A stretch of DNA of 64,000 bases from Sphaerotilus uruguayifluvii (GCF_013294065.1 NZ_JABSNM010000020.1:36550-100549); one strand, 5' to 3'; positions 28,682 through 38,024 are shown, counted from the stretch's first letter. Made by a program: numbers and translations. The notes: generated by a model from the letters alone, not told the origin.

Positions 28682-31328
28682 AGGTACTGACACCCTGACC
28701 CGGCGCGAGGACTACGTCGCGCCGAGCCACTGGATCCGCACGGTCGACCTGAGCTTCGACCTGGAGCCGGCCAAGACCCTGGTCATCAGCCGCATGCAGG
28801 TCGAGCCCAACGCCGACCGCCCCGGCCAGCCGCTGCGCCTGGACGGCGAGGACATCACGCTCACCCGCGTGCTCATCAACGGCGAGAGCGTGTCCTTCCA
28901 CTTCGAGGACGGCCAGCTGGTGCTCGACAAGCTGCCGGCCGAGCCCTTCCAGCTCGAGATCCGCAACACCTGCGCGCCGGAGAAGAACACCCAGCTCAGC
29001 GGCCTCTACACCTCGGGCGGCGGCTTCTTCACCCAGTGCGAGGCCCAGGGCTTCCGCCGCATCACCTACTTCCCCGACCGTCCGGACGTGATGGCGGTGT
29101 TCCGCGTCACGCTCAAGGCCGACGCGAAGCGCTTCCCGATGCTGCTGTCCAACGGCAATCTCGTGGAGTCGGGCACGCTCGACAAGGGCCGCCACTTCGC
29201 GGTCTGGCACGACCCGCACCCCAAGCCCAGCTACCTGTTCGCGCTGGTGGCGGCCGATCTGGTCTGCCGCGAGCAGAAGATCCGCACCCGCTCCGGCCAG
29301 GACCACACGCTGCAGGTCTATGTGCGCGCCGGCGACCTGGACAAGACCGAGCACGCGATGAACTCGCTGATCGCGTCGATCGCCTGGGACGAGGCGCGCT
29401 TCGGCCTGAAGCTCGATCTCGAGCGCTTCATGATCGTCGCGGTGAGCGACTTCAACATGGGCGCGATGGAGAACAAGGGCCTGAACATCTTCAACACGAA
29501 GTTCGTGCTGGCCAGCCCCGCCACCGCCACCGACGTCGACTTCGGCAACGTCGAGAGCGTGGTCGGCCACGAGTACTTCCACAACTGGACCGGCAACCGC
29601 ATCACCTGCCGCGACTGGTTCCAGCTCAGCCTGAAGGAAGGCCTGACCGTCTACCGCGACCAGGAGTTCAGCCAGGACATGGCCGGCAGCCTGTCGGCGC
29701 GCGCGGTCAAGCGCATCGAGGACGTGCGCGGCCTGCGCCAGACGCAGTTCCCCGAGGACGCCGGCCCGATGGCCCATCCGGTGCGCCCGGACAGCTACCA
29801 GGCGATCGACAACTTCTACACCGCCACCGTCTACGACAAGGGCGCCGAGGTGGTGCGCATGATGGCCACGCTGGTCGGCCGCGAGGGCTTCCGCCGCGGC
29901 ATGGACCTGTACTTCGCGCGCCATGACGGCCAGGCCGTGACCTGCGACGACTTCGCGCAGGCCATCGCCGACGCCAACCCGGACAGCGCGCTGGCGACCC
30001 GTCTCGAGGCCTTCAAGCGCTGGTACGCGCAGGCCGGCACGCCGCGCCTGAAGGCCGCCGGCCGCTTCGACGCCGAGACGCGCAGCTGGACGCTGACGCT
30101 GTCGCAGCACACGCCCGCCACGCCGGGCCAGACCGACAAGTGGCCCTTCGTGATCCCGGTGGCGATGGGCCTGCTGCAGGCCGACGGCACGCCGGTGGCC
30201 GGCTCGGAGCGGGTGCTGGTGCTGGACTCGGCGCAGCAGTCCTGGACCTTCGACGCGCTGGACGCCGCGCCGGTGGCCTCGCTGCTGCGCGGCTTCTCGG
30301 CGCCGGTCATCCTGGACTGGGAGGCCAGCGAGGCCGAGCTGTTCACGCTGCTCGGCCATGACGCCGACGCCTTCAACCGCTGGGAGGCCGGCCAGCGCCT
30401 GGCGGTGACGCGCCTGCTCGGCGCGGTGCGCGCCGGCGCGCCGCTGGTGCTCGACGCCGCCTACCTCGACGCGATGCGCGCGGTGCTGCGCGACGAGACG
30501 CTCGACTGCGCCTTCAAGGAGCTGGTGCTGACGCTGCCCAGCGAGGGCTATCTGGCCGAGCGCCTGGCCGAGGCCGGCGAGCCGGTCGATCCGCAGGCGA
30601 TCCATGCCGCGCGCGAGGCGATGCGCGCGCAGCTGGCCCGCGACCTGCACGAGGACTGGGCCGCCCTCTGGGACGCCCACTCGAACACCGGCGGCTACCG
30701 GCCCGACCCGGTGTCATGCGGCCGACGCGCGCTGGCCAACCTGGCGCTGGCCAACCTGGTGCTCGACGCGGTCGCCCGCGAGGACGCGGTCTGGCAGGGC
30801 CGCGCGCTGCAGCGCTTCAAGGACGCCGGCAACATGACCGACCGCCTCGGCGCGCTGGGTGCGCTGGTGCACGGGCGCTCGCAGCTCGCCGCCAACGCGC
30901 TCGAGCGCTTCCACGCGATGTTCCGCGGCGAGGCGCTGGTGATCGACAAGTGGTTCGCGCTGCAGGCCGCCGCGCCCGAGCACGACGGCGAGGTCTTCAC
31001 GCAGATCCGCTCGCTGGCGAAGCATCCGGACTACTCGCTGCGCAACCCCAACCGCGCGCGCAGCCTGCTGATGACGATGACCGCGCTCAACCCCGGCGCC
31101 TTCCACCGCGCCGACGGCAGCGCCTACGCCTTCTGGGCCGAGAAGGTGCGCGAGATCGACGGCTTCAATCCGCAGCTGGCCTCGCGCCTGGCACGCGCGC
31201 TGGACCGCTGGCGCGCGCTGGCCGAGCCCTACCGCACGCTGGCGCGCGCCGCCATCGAGCAGGTGGCCGCCAAGCCGGAACTCTCGCCCGATACCCGCGA
31301 AATCGTCACGCGCGCGCTGGCCGACTGA
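28674..31328 (+). CDS. pepN: Aminopeptidase N (M1 family)
   Basis: 884 residues from ATG 28674. M1 landmarks are the exopeptidase motif GAMENKGLNIFNTKFVLA, the zinc site HEYFH (residues about 299-303, VVGHEYFHNWTGNRIT) with the distal Glu in LKEGLTVYRDQEF, and the long C-terminal helical domain of the proteobacterial PepN type. It is a cytosolic zinc enzyme that removes N-terminal residues in peptide turnover. It overlaps the HAD gene by eight bases. Confidence 0.96.
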   Translation: MREGTDTLTRREDYVAPSHWIRTVDLSFDLEPAKTLVISRMQVEPNADRPGQPLRLDGEDITLTRVLINGESVSFHFEDGQLVLDKLPAEPFQLEIRNTCAPEKNTQLSGLYTSGGGFFTQCEAQGFRRITYFPDRPDVMAVFRVTLKADAKRFPMLLSNGNLVESGTLDKGRHFAVWHDPHPKPSYLFALVAADLVCREQKIRTRSGQDHTLQVYVRAGDLDKTEHAMNSLIASIAWDEARFGLKLDLERFMIVAVSDFNMGAMENKGLNIFNTKFVLASPATATDVDFGNVESVVGHEYFHNWTGNRITCRDWFQLSLKEGLTVYRDQEFSQDMAGSLSARAVKRIEDVRGLRQTQFPEDAGPMAHPVRPDSYQAIDNFYTATVYDKGAEVVRMMATLVGREGFRRGMDLYFARHDGQAVTCDDFAQAIADANPDSALATRLEAFKRWYAQAGTPRLKAAGRFDAETRSWTLTLSQHTPATPGQTDKWPFVIPVAMGLLQADGTPVAGSERVLVLDSAQQSWTFDALDAAPVASLLRGFSAPVILDWEASEAELFTLLGHDADAFNRWEAGQRLAVTRLLGAVRAGAPLVLDAAYLDAMRAVLRDETLDCAFKELVLTLPSEGYLAERLAEAGEPVDPQAIHAAREAMRAQLARDLHEDWAALWDAHSNTGGYRPDPVSCGRRALANLALANLVLDAVAREDAVWQGRALQRFKDAGNMTDRLGALGALVHGRSQLAANALERFHAMFRGEALVIDKWFALQAAAPEHDGEVFTQIRSLAKHPDYSLRNPNRARSLLMTMTALNPGAFHRADGSAYAFWAEKVREIDGFNPQLASRLARALDRWRALAEPYRTLARAAIEQVAAKPELSPDTREIVTRALAD

Positions 31329-31425
31329 GGCCGCGATCGGACAGGCGTCAGGATGGCGCCTTCCGGAAACGGTAGGATCGCGCCCATCCTGAAACCCGCA
31401 TGTAACCCGAACTGACCCGATCGTC

Positions 31426-32454
31426 ATGAGCAAGAGCATCAGTCTGACCCAGTACCTCGTCGAGCAGCAGCGCGAGCACGGCCACATTCCCGGCCAGCTG
31501 CGCCTGCTGATCGAGATCGTCGCGCGTGCCTGCAAGCGCATCGCGATCGCCGTCAACAAGGGCGCGCTGGGCGAGGTGCTGGGCAGCGCCGGCAGCGAGA
31601 ACGTGCAGGGCGAGGTCCAGAAGAAGCTCGACATCATCTCCAACGAGGTGCTGATCGAGGCCAACGAGTGGGGCGGCCACCTGGCGGCCATGGCCTCGGA
31701 AGAGATGGACACCATCCACGTGGTGCCCAACCGCTATCCGCAGGGCGAGTACCTGCTGATGTTCGACCCGCTCGACGGCTCGTCCAACATCGACGTCAAC
31801 GTCTCGATCGGCACGATCTTCTCGGTGCTGCGCAAGGTGAACAACACCCGCGGCGTCGCCGAGGAAGACTTCCTGCAGCCGGGCAAGCAGCAGGCCGCCG
31901 CCGGCTACTGCGTCTACGGCCCGCAGACCACGCTGGTGCTGACCGTCGGCCAGGGCGTGGCGATGTTCACCCTCGACCGCGAGACCGGCTCGTGGGTGCT
32001 GACGCAGGAAAACGTGCAGATCCCGGCCGACACCAAGGAATTCGCGATCAACATGTCGAACATGCGCCACTGGGCCCCGCCGGTGAAGCGCTACATCGAC
32101 GAGTGCCTGGCCGGCAAGGAAGGCCCCCGGGGCAAGGACTTCAACATGCGCTGGGTGGCCTCGATGGTCGCCGACGTGCACCGCATCCTGACCCGCGGCG
32201 GCATCTTCATGTACCCGTGGGACAAGCGCGAGCCGACCAAGCCGGGCAAGCTGCGCCTGATGTACGAGGCCAACCCGATGGCCTTCCTCGTCGAGCAGGC
32301 CGGCGGCATGGCCACCAACGGCACGCAGCGCGTCATGGACGTGCAGCCCACCAAGCTGCACGAGCGCGTCAGCGTGATCCTGGGCTCGCGCAACGAGGTC
32401 CAGCGCGTGACCGAATACCATCTGGAAGTCGCGGAAAAGGCTTCACAGGCCTGA
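31426..32454 (+). CDS. fbp: Class I fructose-1,6-bisphosphatase
   Basis: 342 residues from ATG 31426. The metal and substrate motif [20 protein letters not shown] is intact (residues about 110-129), as is [21 protein letters not shown] near the C-terminus with the Lys/Arg and Glu ligands. It hydrolyses fructose-1,6-bisphosphate in gluconeogenesis, and in the Calvin cycle if one is present; nothing nearby indicates carbon fixation. The tRNA-Thr promoter begins inside its last codons. Confidence 0.96.
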   Translation: MSKSISLTQYLVEQQREHGHIPGQLRLLIEIVARACKRIAIAVNKGALGEVLGSAGSENVQGEVQKKLDIISNEVLIEANEWGGHLAAMASEEMDTIHVVPNRYPQGEYLLMFDPLDGSSNIDVNVSIGTIFSVLRKVNNTRGVAEEDFLQPGKQQAAAGYCVYGPQTTLVLTVGQGVAMFTLDRETGSWVLTQENVQIPADTKEFAINMSNMRHWAPPVKRYIDECLAGKEGPRGKDFNMRWVASMVADVHRILTRGGIFMYPWDKREPTKPGKLRLMYEANPMAFLVEQAGGMATNGTQRVMDVQPTKLHERVSVILGSRNEVQRVTEYHLEVAEKASQA

Positions 32455-32471
32455 AATTCCTGTTCTATAAT
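32442..32471 (+). promoter_or_regulatory. Sigma-70 promoter of tRNA-Thr
   Basis: TTCACA (32442-32447) and a perfect TATAAT (32466-32471) are 18 bases apart. The -10 ends 17 bases before the first tRNA base. The -35 lies within the end of fbp. Confidence 0.8.
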
Positions 32472-32488
32472 CTAAGTCTTGCACCGCT

Positions 32489-32564
32489 GCCGGTGTAGCT
32501 CAGTTGGTAGAGCAGCGCATTCGTAATGCGAAGGTCGTAGGTTCGACTCCTATCTCCGGCACCA
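32489..32564 (+). tRNA. tRNA-Thr (anticodon CGU)
   Basis: 76 bases including an encoded CCA. The acceptor stem is GCCGGTG/CTCCGGC with one T-T mismatch at the sixth pair. The D arm GCTC-AGTTGGTAG-AGC, anticodon arm GCGCA-TTCGTAA-TGCGA (anticodon CGT) and T arm with GTTCGACTC are present. It reads ACG threonine codons. Confidence 0.97.
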
Positions 32565-32573
32565 GACAAAGAT

Positions 32574-32609
32574 CGAAGGGCCGGCTTCCGAGAGGAAGCC
32601 GGCCCTTCG
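32574..32609 (+). terminator. Long perfect hairpin after tRNA-Thr
   Basis: CGAAGGGCCGGCTTCC (32574-32589) and its exact complement (32594-32609) form a 16-bp stem with a GAGA loop. No T-run follows, so it would terminate weakly by itself or act as a 3' processing or stability hairpin. It lies ten bases after the tRNA. Confidence 0.65.
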
Positions 32610-32627
32610 TGCGTCAAGGCCCGAGAC

Positions 32628-33608
32628 ATGATGAAGCCGCCGCACCGCCCGCCCGAAGATCGATCCTGCGTCGACCCGATGATCTCGGTCGTCATGCCCG
32701 CCTACAACGAGGCCGCATCGCTGCCGGGCACGCTCGAGGCCGTGGGACCGGCCCTGGCGCGGCTGAGTCCGCGCTGGGAGATCGTCGTCGTCGACGATGG
32801 CAGCCGCGATGCCACACGGCGGCTGATGGCCTGCCCGCGGTCGGGCGTGCGCTATCTGCGCCTGTCGCGCAACTTCGGCAAGGAGGCCGCGCTGACCGCC
32901 GGCCTGGCGCGGGCACGCGGCGACGTGGTCGTGCTGATGGACGCCGACGGCCAGCATCCGGTCGAGCTGCTGCCGACGCTGCTGCAGCACTGGCGCGACG
33001 GCGCCGACAACGTCTGCGCGGTGCGCGAGCATCGTGACGACGAGTCCTGGCTCAAGCGCCTGGGCACCGGCGCCTTCTACCGCCTGGTCAACGCCGGTGC
33101 CTCGGTCCACATCACCGCCGACGCCGGCGACTTCCGCCTGCTCGACCGCCGCGTCGTCGACGCCCTCAACGCGCTGCCCGAGCGCAACCGCTTCATGAAG
33201 GGGCTGTACGCCTGGGTCGGCTTCGAGACCCTCGCCGTGCCCTACACCCCGCTGCCACGCCAGGGCGGGCGCAGCAGCTTCTCGATGCTGCGGCTGGCCC
33301 GCCTGGCGCTGACCGGCATCACCGCGTTCTCGAACCTGCCGCTGCGCCTGTGGAGCGCGCTCGGCGGGCTGGTCGCGCTGGGGGCGCTCGGCTATGCGCT
33401 GTGGCTGGTGATCGAGCACCTGATCGAGGGCCACCCGGTGCCCGGCTGGACCACGCTGGCCTGCGGGCTGATGTTCTTCAGCGGCGCGCAGCTGCTGTCG
33501 ATCGGCGTGCTTGGCGAATACGTCGGCCGCATCTTCGACGAGGTCAAGCAGCGCCCGGTCTACCTGATCGGCGAGGAGATCGACGGCGGCGAGCCTGCCG
33601 GCACCTGA
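32628..33608 (+). CDS. GT2 polyprenyl-phosphate glycosyltransferase (GtrB/ArnC/DPM1-like)
   Basis: 326 residues from ATG 32628; ATG 32679 (MISVVMPAYNEAASLPGTL) also fits. The GT-A domain has VVVDDGSRD, LSRNFGKEAALTAGLARARGD and the metal-binding MDADGQHP. Two C-terminal membrane segments (LWSALGGLVALGALGYALWLVI and TTLACGLMFFSGAQLLSIGVLGEYVGRIF) are the usual anchor. Members transfer a sugar from a nucleotide donor to undecaprenyl phosphate, and an integral GT-C enzyme then uses it. The ArnT-like gene meeting it end to end (49-bp overlap) is the natural partner. Confidence 0.9.
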   Translation: MMKPPHRPPEDRSCVDPMISVVMPAYNEAASLPGTLEAVGPALARLSPRWEIVVVDDGSRDATRRLMACPRSGVRYLRLSRNFGKEAALTAGLARARGDVVVLMDADGQHPVELLPTLLQHWRDGADNVCAVREHRDDESWLKRLGTGAFYRLVNAGASVHITADAGDFRLLDRRVVDALNALPERNRFMKGLYAWVGFETLAVPYTPLPRQGGRSSFSMLRLARLALTGITAFSNLPLRLWSALGGLVALGALGYALWLVIEHLIEGHPVPGWTTLACGLMFFSGAQLLSIGVLGEYVGRIFDEVKQRPVYLIGEEIDGGEPAGT

Positions 33609-35215
33609 GCGCCGGCCTCGCAGCGCCGCGCGGGCGCCGGCCCTTCGACCTGCATCAGCTCGCCGCGGCGGCCGACCGTCACCGACCGGGCGTCCTCGAA
33701 GCCCGGCGGCAGCGCGGCGCCGGGCGCGCGCACCAGCCACAGCCGGCCGCCTGCGCAGCGCTGGCGCCAGGCCTCGTCGCGTGCCCACAGCCGGCTCGCG
33801 CCCAGCGCCGGCGCGAAGCGCACCGTGTCGCGCAGTTCCTTGCGCCAGCTGTCGCCGCGCGCGATCTCAGGATCCTCCCAGTCGTCGATCACCGCAGGCG
33901 CCAGCGACGCATGCGCCAGCAGCCGCAGGTCGAAGAAGGCATCGCCCAGATACGCGACCCGGTCGCCCGGCTGCAGGCGCGCGGCCAGCGCGGCGGCCAG
34001 GTCGGCATGGTTGGCCGGTCCCTTCCAGGTCAGCCCCGCCACCGCCAGCACGCACAGCAGCACCCCGCCACCGACAGCCAGCCGCAGGCGGCGCAGCGGC
34101 TGCGCGACCCAGGCCGTGGCCAGCAGCACCGCCCAGGGCGCCAGCGTCGGCAGCACGTAGCCGACCAGCTTGGACTTCGGCAGCGAGAAGAACCCGGTCA
34201 CAGCGACGACCCACCACAGCGCCAGCCACAGCTCGTGGCGCAGCGCCGTGGCGGGCCCGGACGCCTCGGCGGCCGCACGGGACGCACGCCCCAGCCGGCG
34301 CAGCGCCGCGGGCAGCAGCAGGCTCGCAGGCAGCGTCAGCAGCGGCAGCACCACCGGATAGAACCAGAACGGCAGGCGGTTGTTGAAGTTGGACTGCGTG
34401 TAGCGCCGGAAATGCTGCTCGAGGATGAAGTAGTCGAAGAAGTCCGGATGCAGATGCTGCATCGCCAGGAACCACGGCAGGCCCGCCAGCGCGAAGGCCA
34501 GCAGGCCCGCCGGGTGCAGCAGCCGAGCCAGCGCACGCCCGCGATCGGCCCGCAGCAGCACCCAGGGCAGCAGCACCAGCGCCGGCAGCACCACGCCGAT
34601 CAGGCCCTTGGCCAGCACCGCCAGCGCGGCCGCGACCCAGGCGCCCGTCACCCAGCGCAGCGGCGCGTGCTCCTCGTCGAGCGCACGCCGCGCCAGCACC
34701 ACCGCCAGCGACACGCAGCCCGCCACCAGCATGTCGTGGTTGGCGTACTGCGAGCCCAGCACGAAGAAGGGCATCGAGCCCAGCAGCGCCAGCGCCGTCA
34801 CGCGCAGGCGCTCGCGCTGCGCCCCCCAGACCGGCGCGGCGGTCCAGATCCACAGCGCCAGCGCCATCAGCATCGCGCCGACGAGCGGCGCCGCGCGCAT
34901 CGCCAGCGGCACCGGCCCGGCCAGCCGCATCGCCGCCGCGGTGATCCAGTACATCAGCGGCGGCTTGTGGAAGTACGGCAGCCCGTCGAGCGTCGGAGTC
35001 AGCCAGTCGCCCGAGCCGAGCATCTCCCAGGCCACGCCGACATAGCGCCCCTCGTCGGGCAGCAGCAGCGGCCGCCAGGGCGCAGCCAGCAGCAGCCACA
35101 GCGCCAGCAGGATCAGCGGCAGGCGCCCACCCGGATGCGGCGGCGCGACGGACACGCGGCCGGCCGTGTCGGCCCCCGACGCCCCGGAGGAAAGAGGACG
35201 GGAAACAGGATTCAT
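33560..35215 (-). CDS. ArnT-like GT83 glycosyltransferase
   Basis: 551 residues from ATG 35215 (MNPVSRPLSS). The GT-C signature in the first periplasmic loop is DEGRYVGVAWEMLGSGDWLTP followed by LDGLPYFHKPPLMYWITA, as in ArnT/PMT-type enzymes. About ten to eleven membrane segments lead to a periplasmic C-terminal domain. It would move a sugar from undecaprenyl phosphate to lipid A or another envelope acceptor. The rest of an arn operon is absent from the window, so aminoarabinose is not implied. Confidence 0.9.
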   Translation of the reverse strand: MNPVSRPLSSGASGADTAGRVSVAPPHPGGRLPLILLALWLLLAAPWRPLLLPDEGRYVGVAWEMLGSGDWLTPTLDGLPYFHKPPLMYWITAAAMRLAGPVPLAMRAAPLVGAMLMALALWIWTAAPVWGAQRERLRVTALALLGSMPFFVLGSQYANHDMLVAGCVSLAVVLARRALDEEHAPLRWVTGAWVAAALAVLAKGLIGVVLPALVLLPWVLLRADRGRALARLLHPAGLLAFALAGLPWFLAMQHLHPDFFDYFILEQHFRRYTQSNFNNRLPFWFYPVVLPLLTLPASLLLPAALRRLGRASRAAAEASGPATALRHELWLALWWVVAVTGFFSLPKSKLVGYVLPTLAPWAVLLATAWVAQPLRRLRLAVGGGVLLCVLAVAGLTWKGPANHADLAAALAARLQPGDRVAYLGDAFFDLRLLAHASLAPAVIDDWEDPEIARGDSWRKELRDTVRFAPALGASRLWARDEAWRQRCAGGRLWLVRAPGAALPPGFEDARSVTVGRRGELMQVEGPAPARRCEAGAQVPAGSPPSISSPIR

Positions 35216-35325
35216 CCCGGAAGTATCGCCGCTCCCCGGTCCGCACCCGGGCCGCCAGCCCGCCAGGCGCGCTAGGATGCTGCATCGCACCATCCGCGCA
35301 TCTCGATCCGAGATCGCCCCGCACG

Positions 35326-36063
35326 ATGCCCGCACCGGACTGGCCCCTGATCACCCGACTCGGCGAAGCGCAGATCCTGCTGCCGCTGATGGGCGTGCTG
35401 CTGCTGCGCCTGATGCTGCATGCCCCGTCACGCGCACTGGCCTGGCGCTGGCTGGGAGGCACGACGCTGGCCGCGCTGCTGACCACGGCGTCGAAGGTGG
35501 CCTTTCTCGGCTTCGGCCTCGGGCTGGCCTCGGTCGACTTCACGGGCTTCTCGGGCCACTCGATGTTCTCGGCCGCGGTGCTTCCCTGGCTGATCGCGCT
35601 GCTGCGGGTGCCGGCGTCGCGTCCGCTGCGGGCCGTGCACCTGCTGCCCGGGCTGCTGCTGGCCGCGCTGATCGCGGTCTCGCGCGTCGAGGTGGGTGCC
35701 CATTCGTGGAGCGAGGTCATCACCGGGCACCTGCTCGGGCTGGCTGTCAGCGCCTGGGTGCTGCCCCGACGCCTGGTGCCGCTGCCACAGCCGGGCCGGG
35801 CATGGCTGGCCCCGCTGCTGCTCGGTGCGCTGCTGTGGCTGCCGCTGCAGGCACCGCCGACGCGAACGCATGACCTGGTGATCCGGCTGTCGCTGTGGGT
35901 CTCCGGCCATGAGCGGCCGCACGAACGCACGCTGCCGCGGCCGACGGACATGCGGCCTGAACCCGCCGCCGGCCCATGCCCATGCCAGCAGGAAGGACGG
36001 CTTGCGCCGGCTCATCGCGCGGAGCGAGAATCGCCGCTTCCCCACTCGACGGCATCGTCATGA
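35326..36063 (+). CDS. PAP2-family membrane phosphatase
   Basis: 245 residues from ATG 35326. Several membrane segments carry the second and third PAP2 motifs, SGHSMFSA and SRVEVGAHSWSEVITG. The first motif (KxxxxxxRP) is degenerate, so activity is likely but not certain. Family members remove phosphate from undecaprenyl pyrophosphate or lipid phosphates at the outer face of the inner membrane, which suits the adjacent glycosyltransferases. The C-terminal 45 residues are a Pro/Arg-rich tail with no known domain. Confidence 0.8.
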   Translation: MPAPDWPLITRLGEAQILLPLMGVLLLRLMLHAPSRALAWRWLGGTTLAALLTTASKVAFLGFGLGLASVDFTGFSGHSMFSAAVLPWLIALLRVPASRPLRAVHLLPGLLLAALIAVSRVEVGAHSWSEVITGHLLGLAVSAWVLPRRLVPLPQPGRAWLAPLLLGALLWLPLQAPPTRTHDLVIRLSLWVSGHERPHERTLPRPTDMRPEPAAGPCPCQQEGRLAPAHRAERESPLPHSTASS

Positions 36064-36273
36064 AACCAGCCCCCAGTCGCTGGCCTTCGCCGTCCATCGC
36101 CCCCGCAAGCGATCCGCTGTCCCCGAGGCCCTGAGCGCCCGGCCAGGATCGCCGTGCACGGAGCCGGACCGCGAGGGCTGATGTTCTCCACCCCGCCCGG
36201 TCCGCGCCGCATCGGCCCTGATTGCTGCGCCTGCGCGCGGCGGACGTTTCCATGCCCCGGCACCCGCCTCATG

Positions 36274-36298
36274 CTGCACGACGCCCGCCGTCGTGCAG
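36274..36298 (+). promoter_or_regulatory. Perfect hairpin abutting the Nramp ribosome-binding site
   Basis: CTGCACGACG (36274-36283), loop CCCGC, and CGTCGTGCAG (36289-36298). The last G is the first base of GGGAG (36298-36302), the ribosome-binding site of the ATG at 36309. It may be a DNA operator or an mRNA stem controlling translation. The rest of the 245-bp gap from 36064 shows no gene and no yybP-ykoY (manganese) riboswitch pattern. Confidence 0.5.
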
Positions 36299-36308
36299 GG
36301 AGCTTTCC

Positions 36309-37646
36309 ATGCTCGCCCTCCTGCAACGCCATCCCCTGCTGGCGCGTGCGCTGCACCGCGCCCGCCACAGCCTGCCCGAGACCCGGGCCTTCGCCCGCCG
36401 GCTGGGTCCCGGCCTGATCACCGGGGCCGCCGACGACGATCCGAGCGGCATCGCCACCTACTCGCAGGCCGGCGCGCAGTTCCGCTTCGGTCTGGCCTGG
36501 ACCCTGCTGCTGACCACGCCTTTGATGATCGGCATCCAGATGCTGTCGGCCCGCATCGGCTGGGTCACCGGCGAAGGCCTGGCCGCCAACATCGCCCGTG
36601 TCTGCCCGCGCTGGCTGACGCTGCTGATCGTCACCCTGCTGGTGATCGCCAACACGCTGAACATCGCCGCCGACGTCGGCGCGATGGCCGAGGCGGCCCG
36701 CCTGCTCGCGGGCGGCCCGGCGGCGGCGTGGATCGTGCTGTTCGGCTCGGTGTGCGTGCTCGGCCAGGTGATGTTCTCGTACGAGCGCTCGGTCAGCATC
36801 CTCAAATGGTTGACGCTGGCGCTGTTCTCGTATGTCGCGGTCGTGCTGGTGGTGCAGGTGCCGCTGCGCCAGGCGGTGGACGAATCGCTGCACCCCTGGC
36901 GCATGCTGACCGCGGGCGGCTCGCCCTCCGGCTACGCCAGCATGGTCGTGGCGGTGCTGGGCACGACGATCAGCCCCTACCTCTTCTTCTGGCAGGCGGC
37001 GCAGGAGGTCGAGGACGGCCGCCGCCGCTCGGAGGACGGCCGGGCGACGCGCGGCGACCGGCTGCCCGACACCGGGCAGCATCTCGGCCGCATCCGGCTC
37101 GACACCTGCGTGGGCATGCTGTTCTCGAACCTGGTGGCGCTGTGCATCGTCGTGGCCACCGCGGTGACGCTGAACCAGCACGGCGTGCACGACATCGTCT
37201 CGTCGGCCCAGGCCGCCGAGGCCCTGCGGCCGCTGGCGGGAAATCTGGCCTTCGGCATCTTCGCGCTGGGCATCATCGGCACCGGGCTGCTGGCGGTGCC
37301 GGTGCTGGCCGGCTCGGCCGCCTACGCGGTCAGCGAGGTCTTCGGCTGGCACGCCAGCCTGTCGCACGGCTTCCACGAGGCGCGCGGCTTCTACGGGATC
37401 ATCATCGCCGCCACCGGCATCGGCACGATCACCAGCCTGTTCGAGCTGGATCCGATGCAGGCGCTGGTGTGGAGCGCCATCCTCAACGGCGTCATCGCGG
37501 TCCCGATCATGGCGGTGATGATGTGGATCGGCCAGTCGGCCCGCATCATGGGTGCGCTGACGATCTCGCTGCGCCATCGCCTGCTGGGCTGGTGCGCGAC
37601 GGCGCTGATGGCCGCCGCCGTGGTCGTCATGCTGGTCACGGGCTGA
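36309..37646 (+). CDS. Divergent Nramp-family metal-ion transporter
   Basis: 445 residues from ATG 36309, with GGGAG seven bases upstream. About eleven membrane segments. Segment 1 reads GPGLITGAADDDPSGIATYSQ, where classical Nramps have DPGN. Segment 6 reads VLGTTISPYLFFWQAAQE, where classical members have a metal-binding Met in MPH. The Asp-Pro of segment 1 is kept but the Met is lost, so manganese/iron selectivity should not be assumed; this is the divergent bacterial branch. A hydrophilic loop (VEDGRRRSEDGRATRGDRLPD) is typical of that branch. Confidence 0.87.
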   Translation: MLALLQRHPLLARALHRARHSLPETRAFARRLGPGLITGAADDDPSGIATYSQAGAQFRFGLAWTLLLTTPLMIGIQMLSARIGWVTGEGLAANIARVCPRWLTLLIVTLLVIANTLNIAADVGAMAEAARLLAGGPAAAWIVLFGSVCVLGQVMFSYERSVSILKWLTLALFSYVAVVLVVQVPLRQAVDESLHPWRMLTAGGSPSGYASMVVAVLGTTISPYLFFWQAAQEVEDGRRRSEDGRATRGDRLPDTGQHLGRIRLDTCVGMLFSNLVALCIVVATAVTLNQHGVHDIVSSAQAAEALRPLAGNLAFGIFALGIIGTGLLAVPVLAGSAAYAVSEVFGWHASLSHGFHEARGFYGIIIAATGIGTITSLFELDPMQALVWSAILNGVIAVPIMAVMMWIGQSARIMGALTISLRHRLLGWCATALMAAAVVVMLVTG

Positions 37647-37650
37647 GCGT

Positions 37651-37673
37651 CCTGTCCGGCCCGGGCGGACAGG
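37651..37673 (+). terminator. Hairpin after the Nramp gene
   Basis: CCTGTCCG (37651-37658) pairs perfectly with CGGACAGG (37666-37673) around GCCCGGG, five bases after the stop. No T-run follows, so it is a possible rather than certain terminator. Confidence 0.45.
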
Positions 37674-37820
37674 GGCGGCGCCGGATGGCGTGCATGTCGA
37701 GCGTGCATGTCGATACAGGCAGCAATGAAACTTTGCACGATGCCGGTCAACACCCGACCGGGAGGGCTCGTTGAGTCATTGTCATCAACCACTGACTGCA
37801 CTGACAGTCGAATGACCATC

Positions 37821-38024
37821 ATGAAGAAGCTGCTTGCCGCCCTGATCGCCACGATGTTCGCCGCCGGCGCCTTCGCTGCCGACGCACCGGCCGCCGAGCC
37901 CGCCGCTGCCGCGGCCTCGACCGCACCGGCCAAGAAGCCGGTGCACAAGAAGCACGTCCACAAGAAGGCCGAGGCCAAGGCGGACGCCAAGGCAGAAGCC
38001 GCCGCGCCGGCCGCCAGCAAGTAA
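37821..38024 (+). CDS. Small exported Ala/Lys/His-rich peptide
   Basis: 67 residues from ATG 37821 (MKKLLAALIATMFAAGAFA, a clean signal peptide cleaved after AFA); ATG 37812 is an alternative. The mature peptide of about 48 residues is Ala/Pro-rich, then KKPVHKKHVHKKAE and an Ala/Lys-rich end. No known domain is seen. The spaced His and Lys could bind metal or polyanions, but this is speculation. It has its own strong terminator, supporting a real, possibly abundant transcript. It stands between a metal transporter and an RND pump. Confidence 0.75.
   Translation: MKKLLAALIATMFAAGAFAADAPAAEPAAAAASTAPAKKPVHKKHVHKKAEAKADAKAEAAAPAASK

Noticed and set aside
33560..35215. Aminoarabinose (arn) resistance locus
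   Set aside because: Only an ArnT-like transferase is present; none of the UDP-Ara4N synthesis genes is in the window.
36064..36308. Manganese (yybP-ykoY) riboswitch before the Nramp gene
   Set aside because: The conserved loop sequences of that riboswitch are absent; only one simple hairpin is present.
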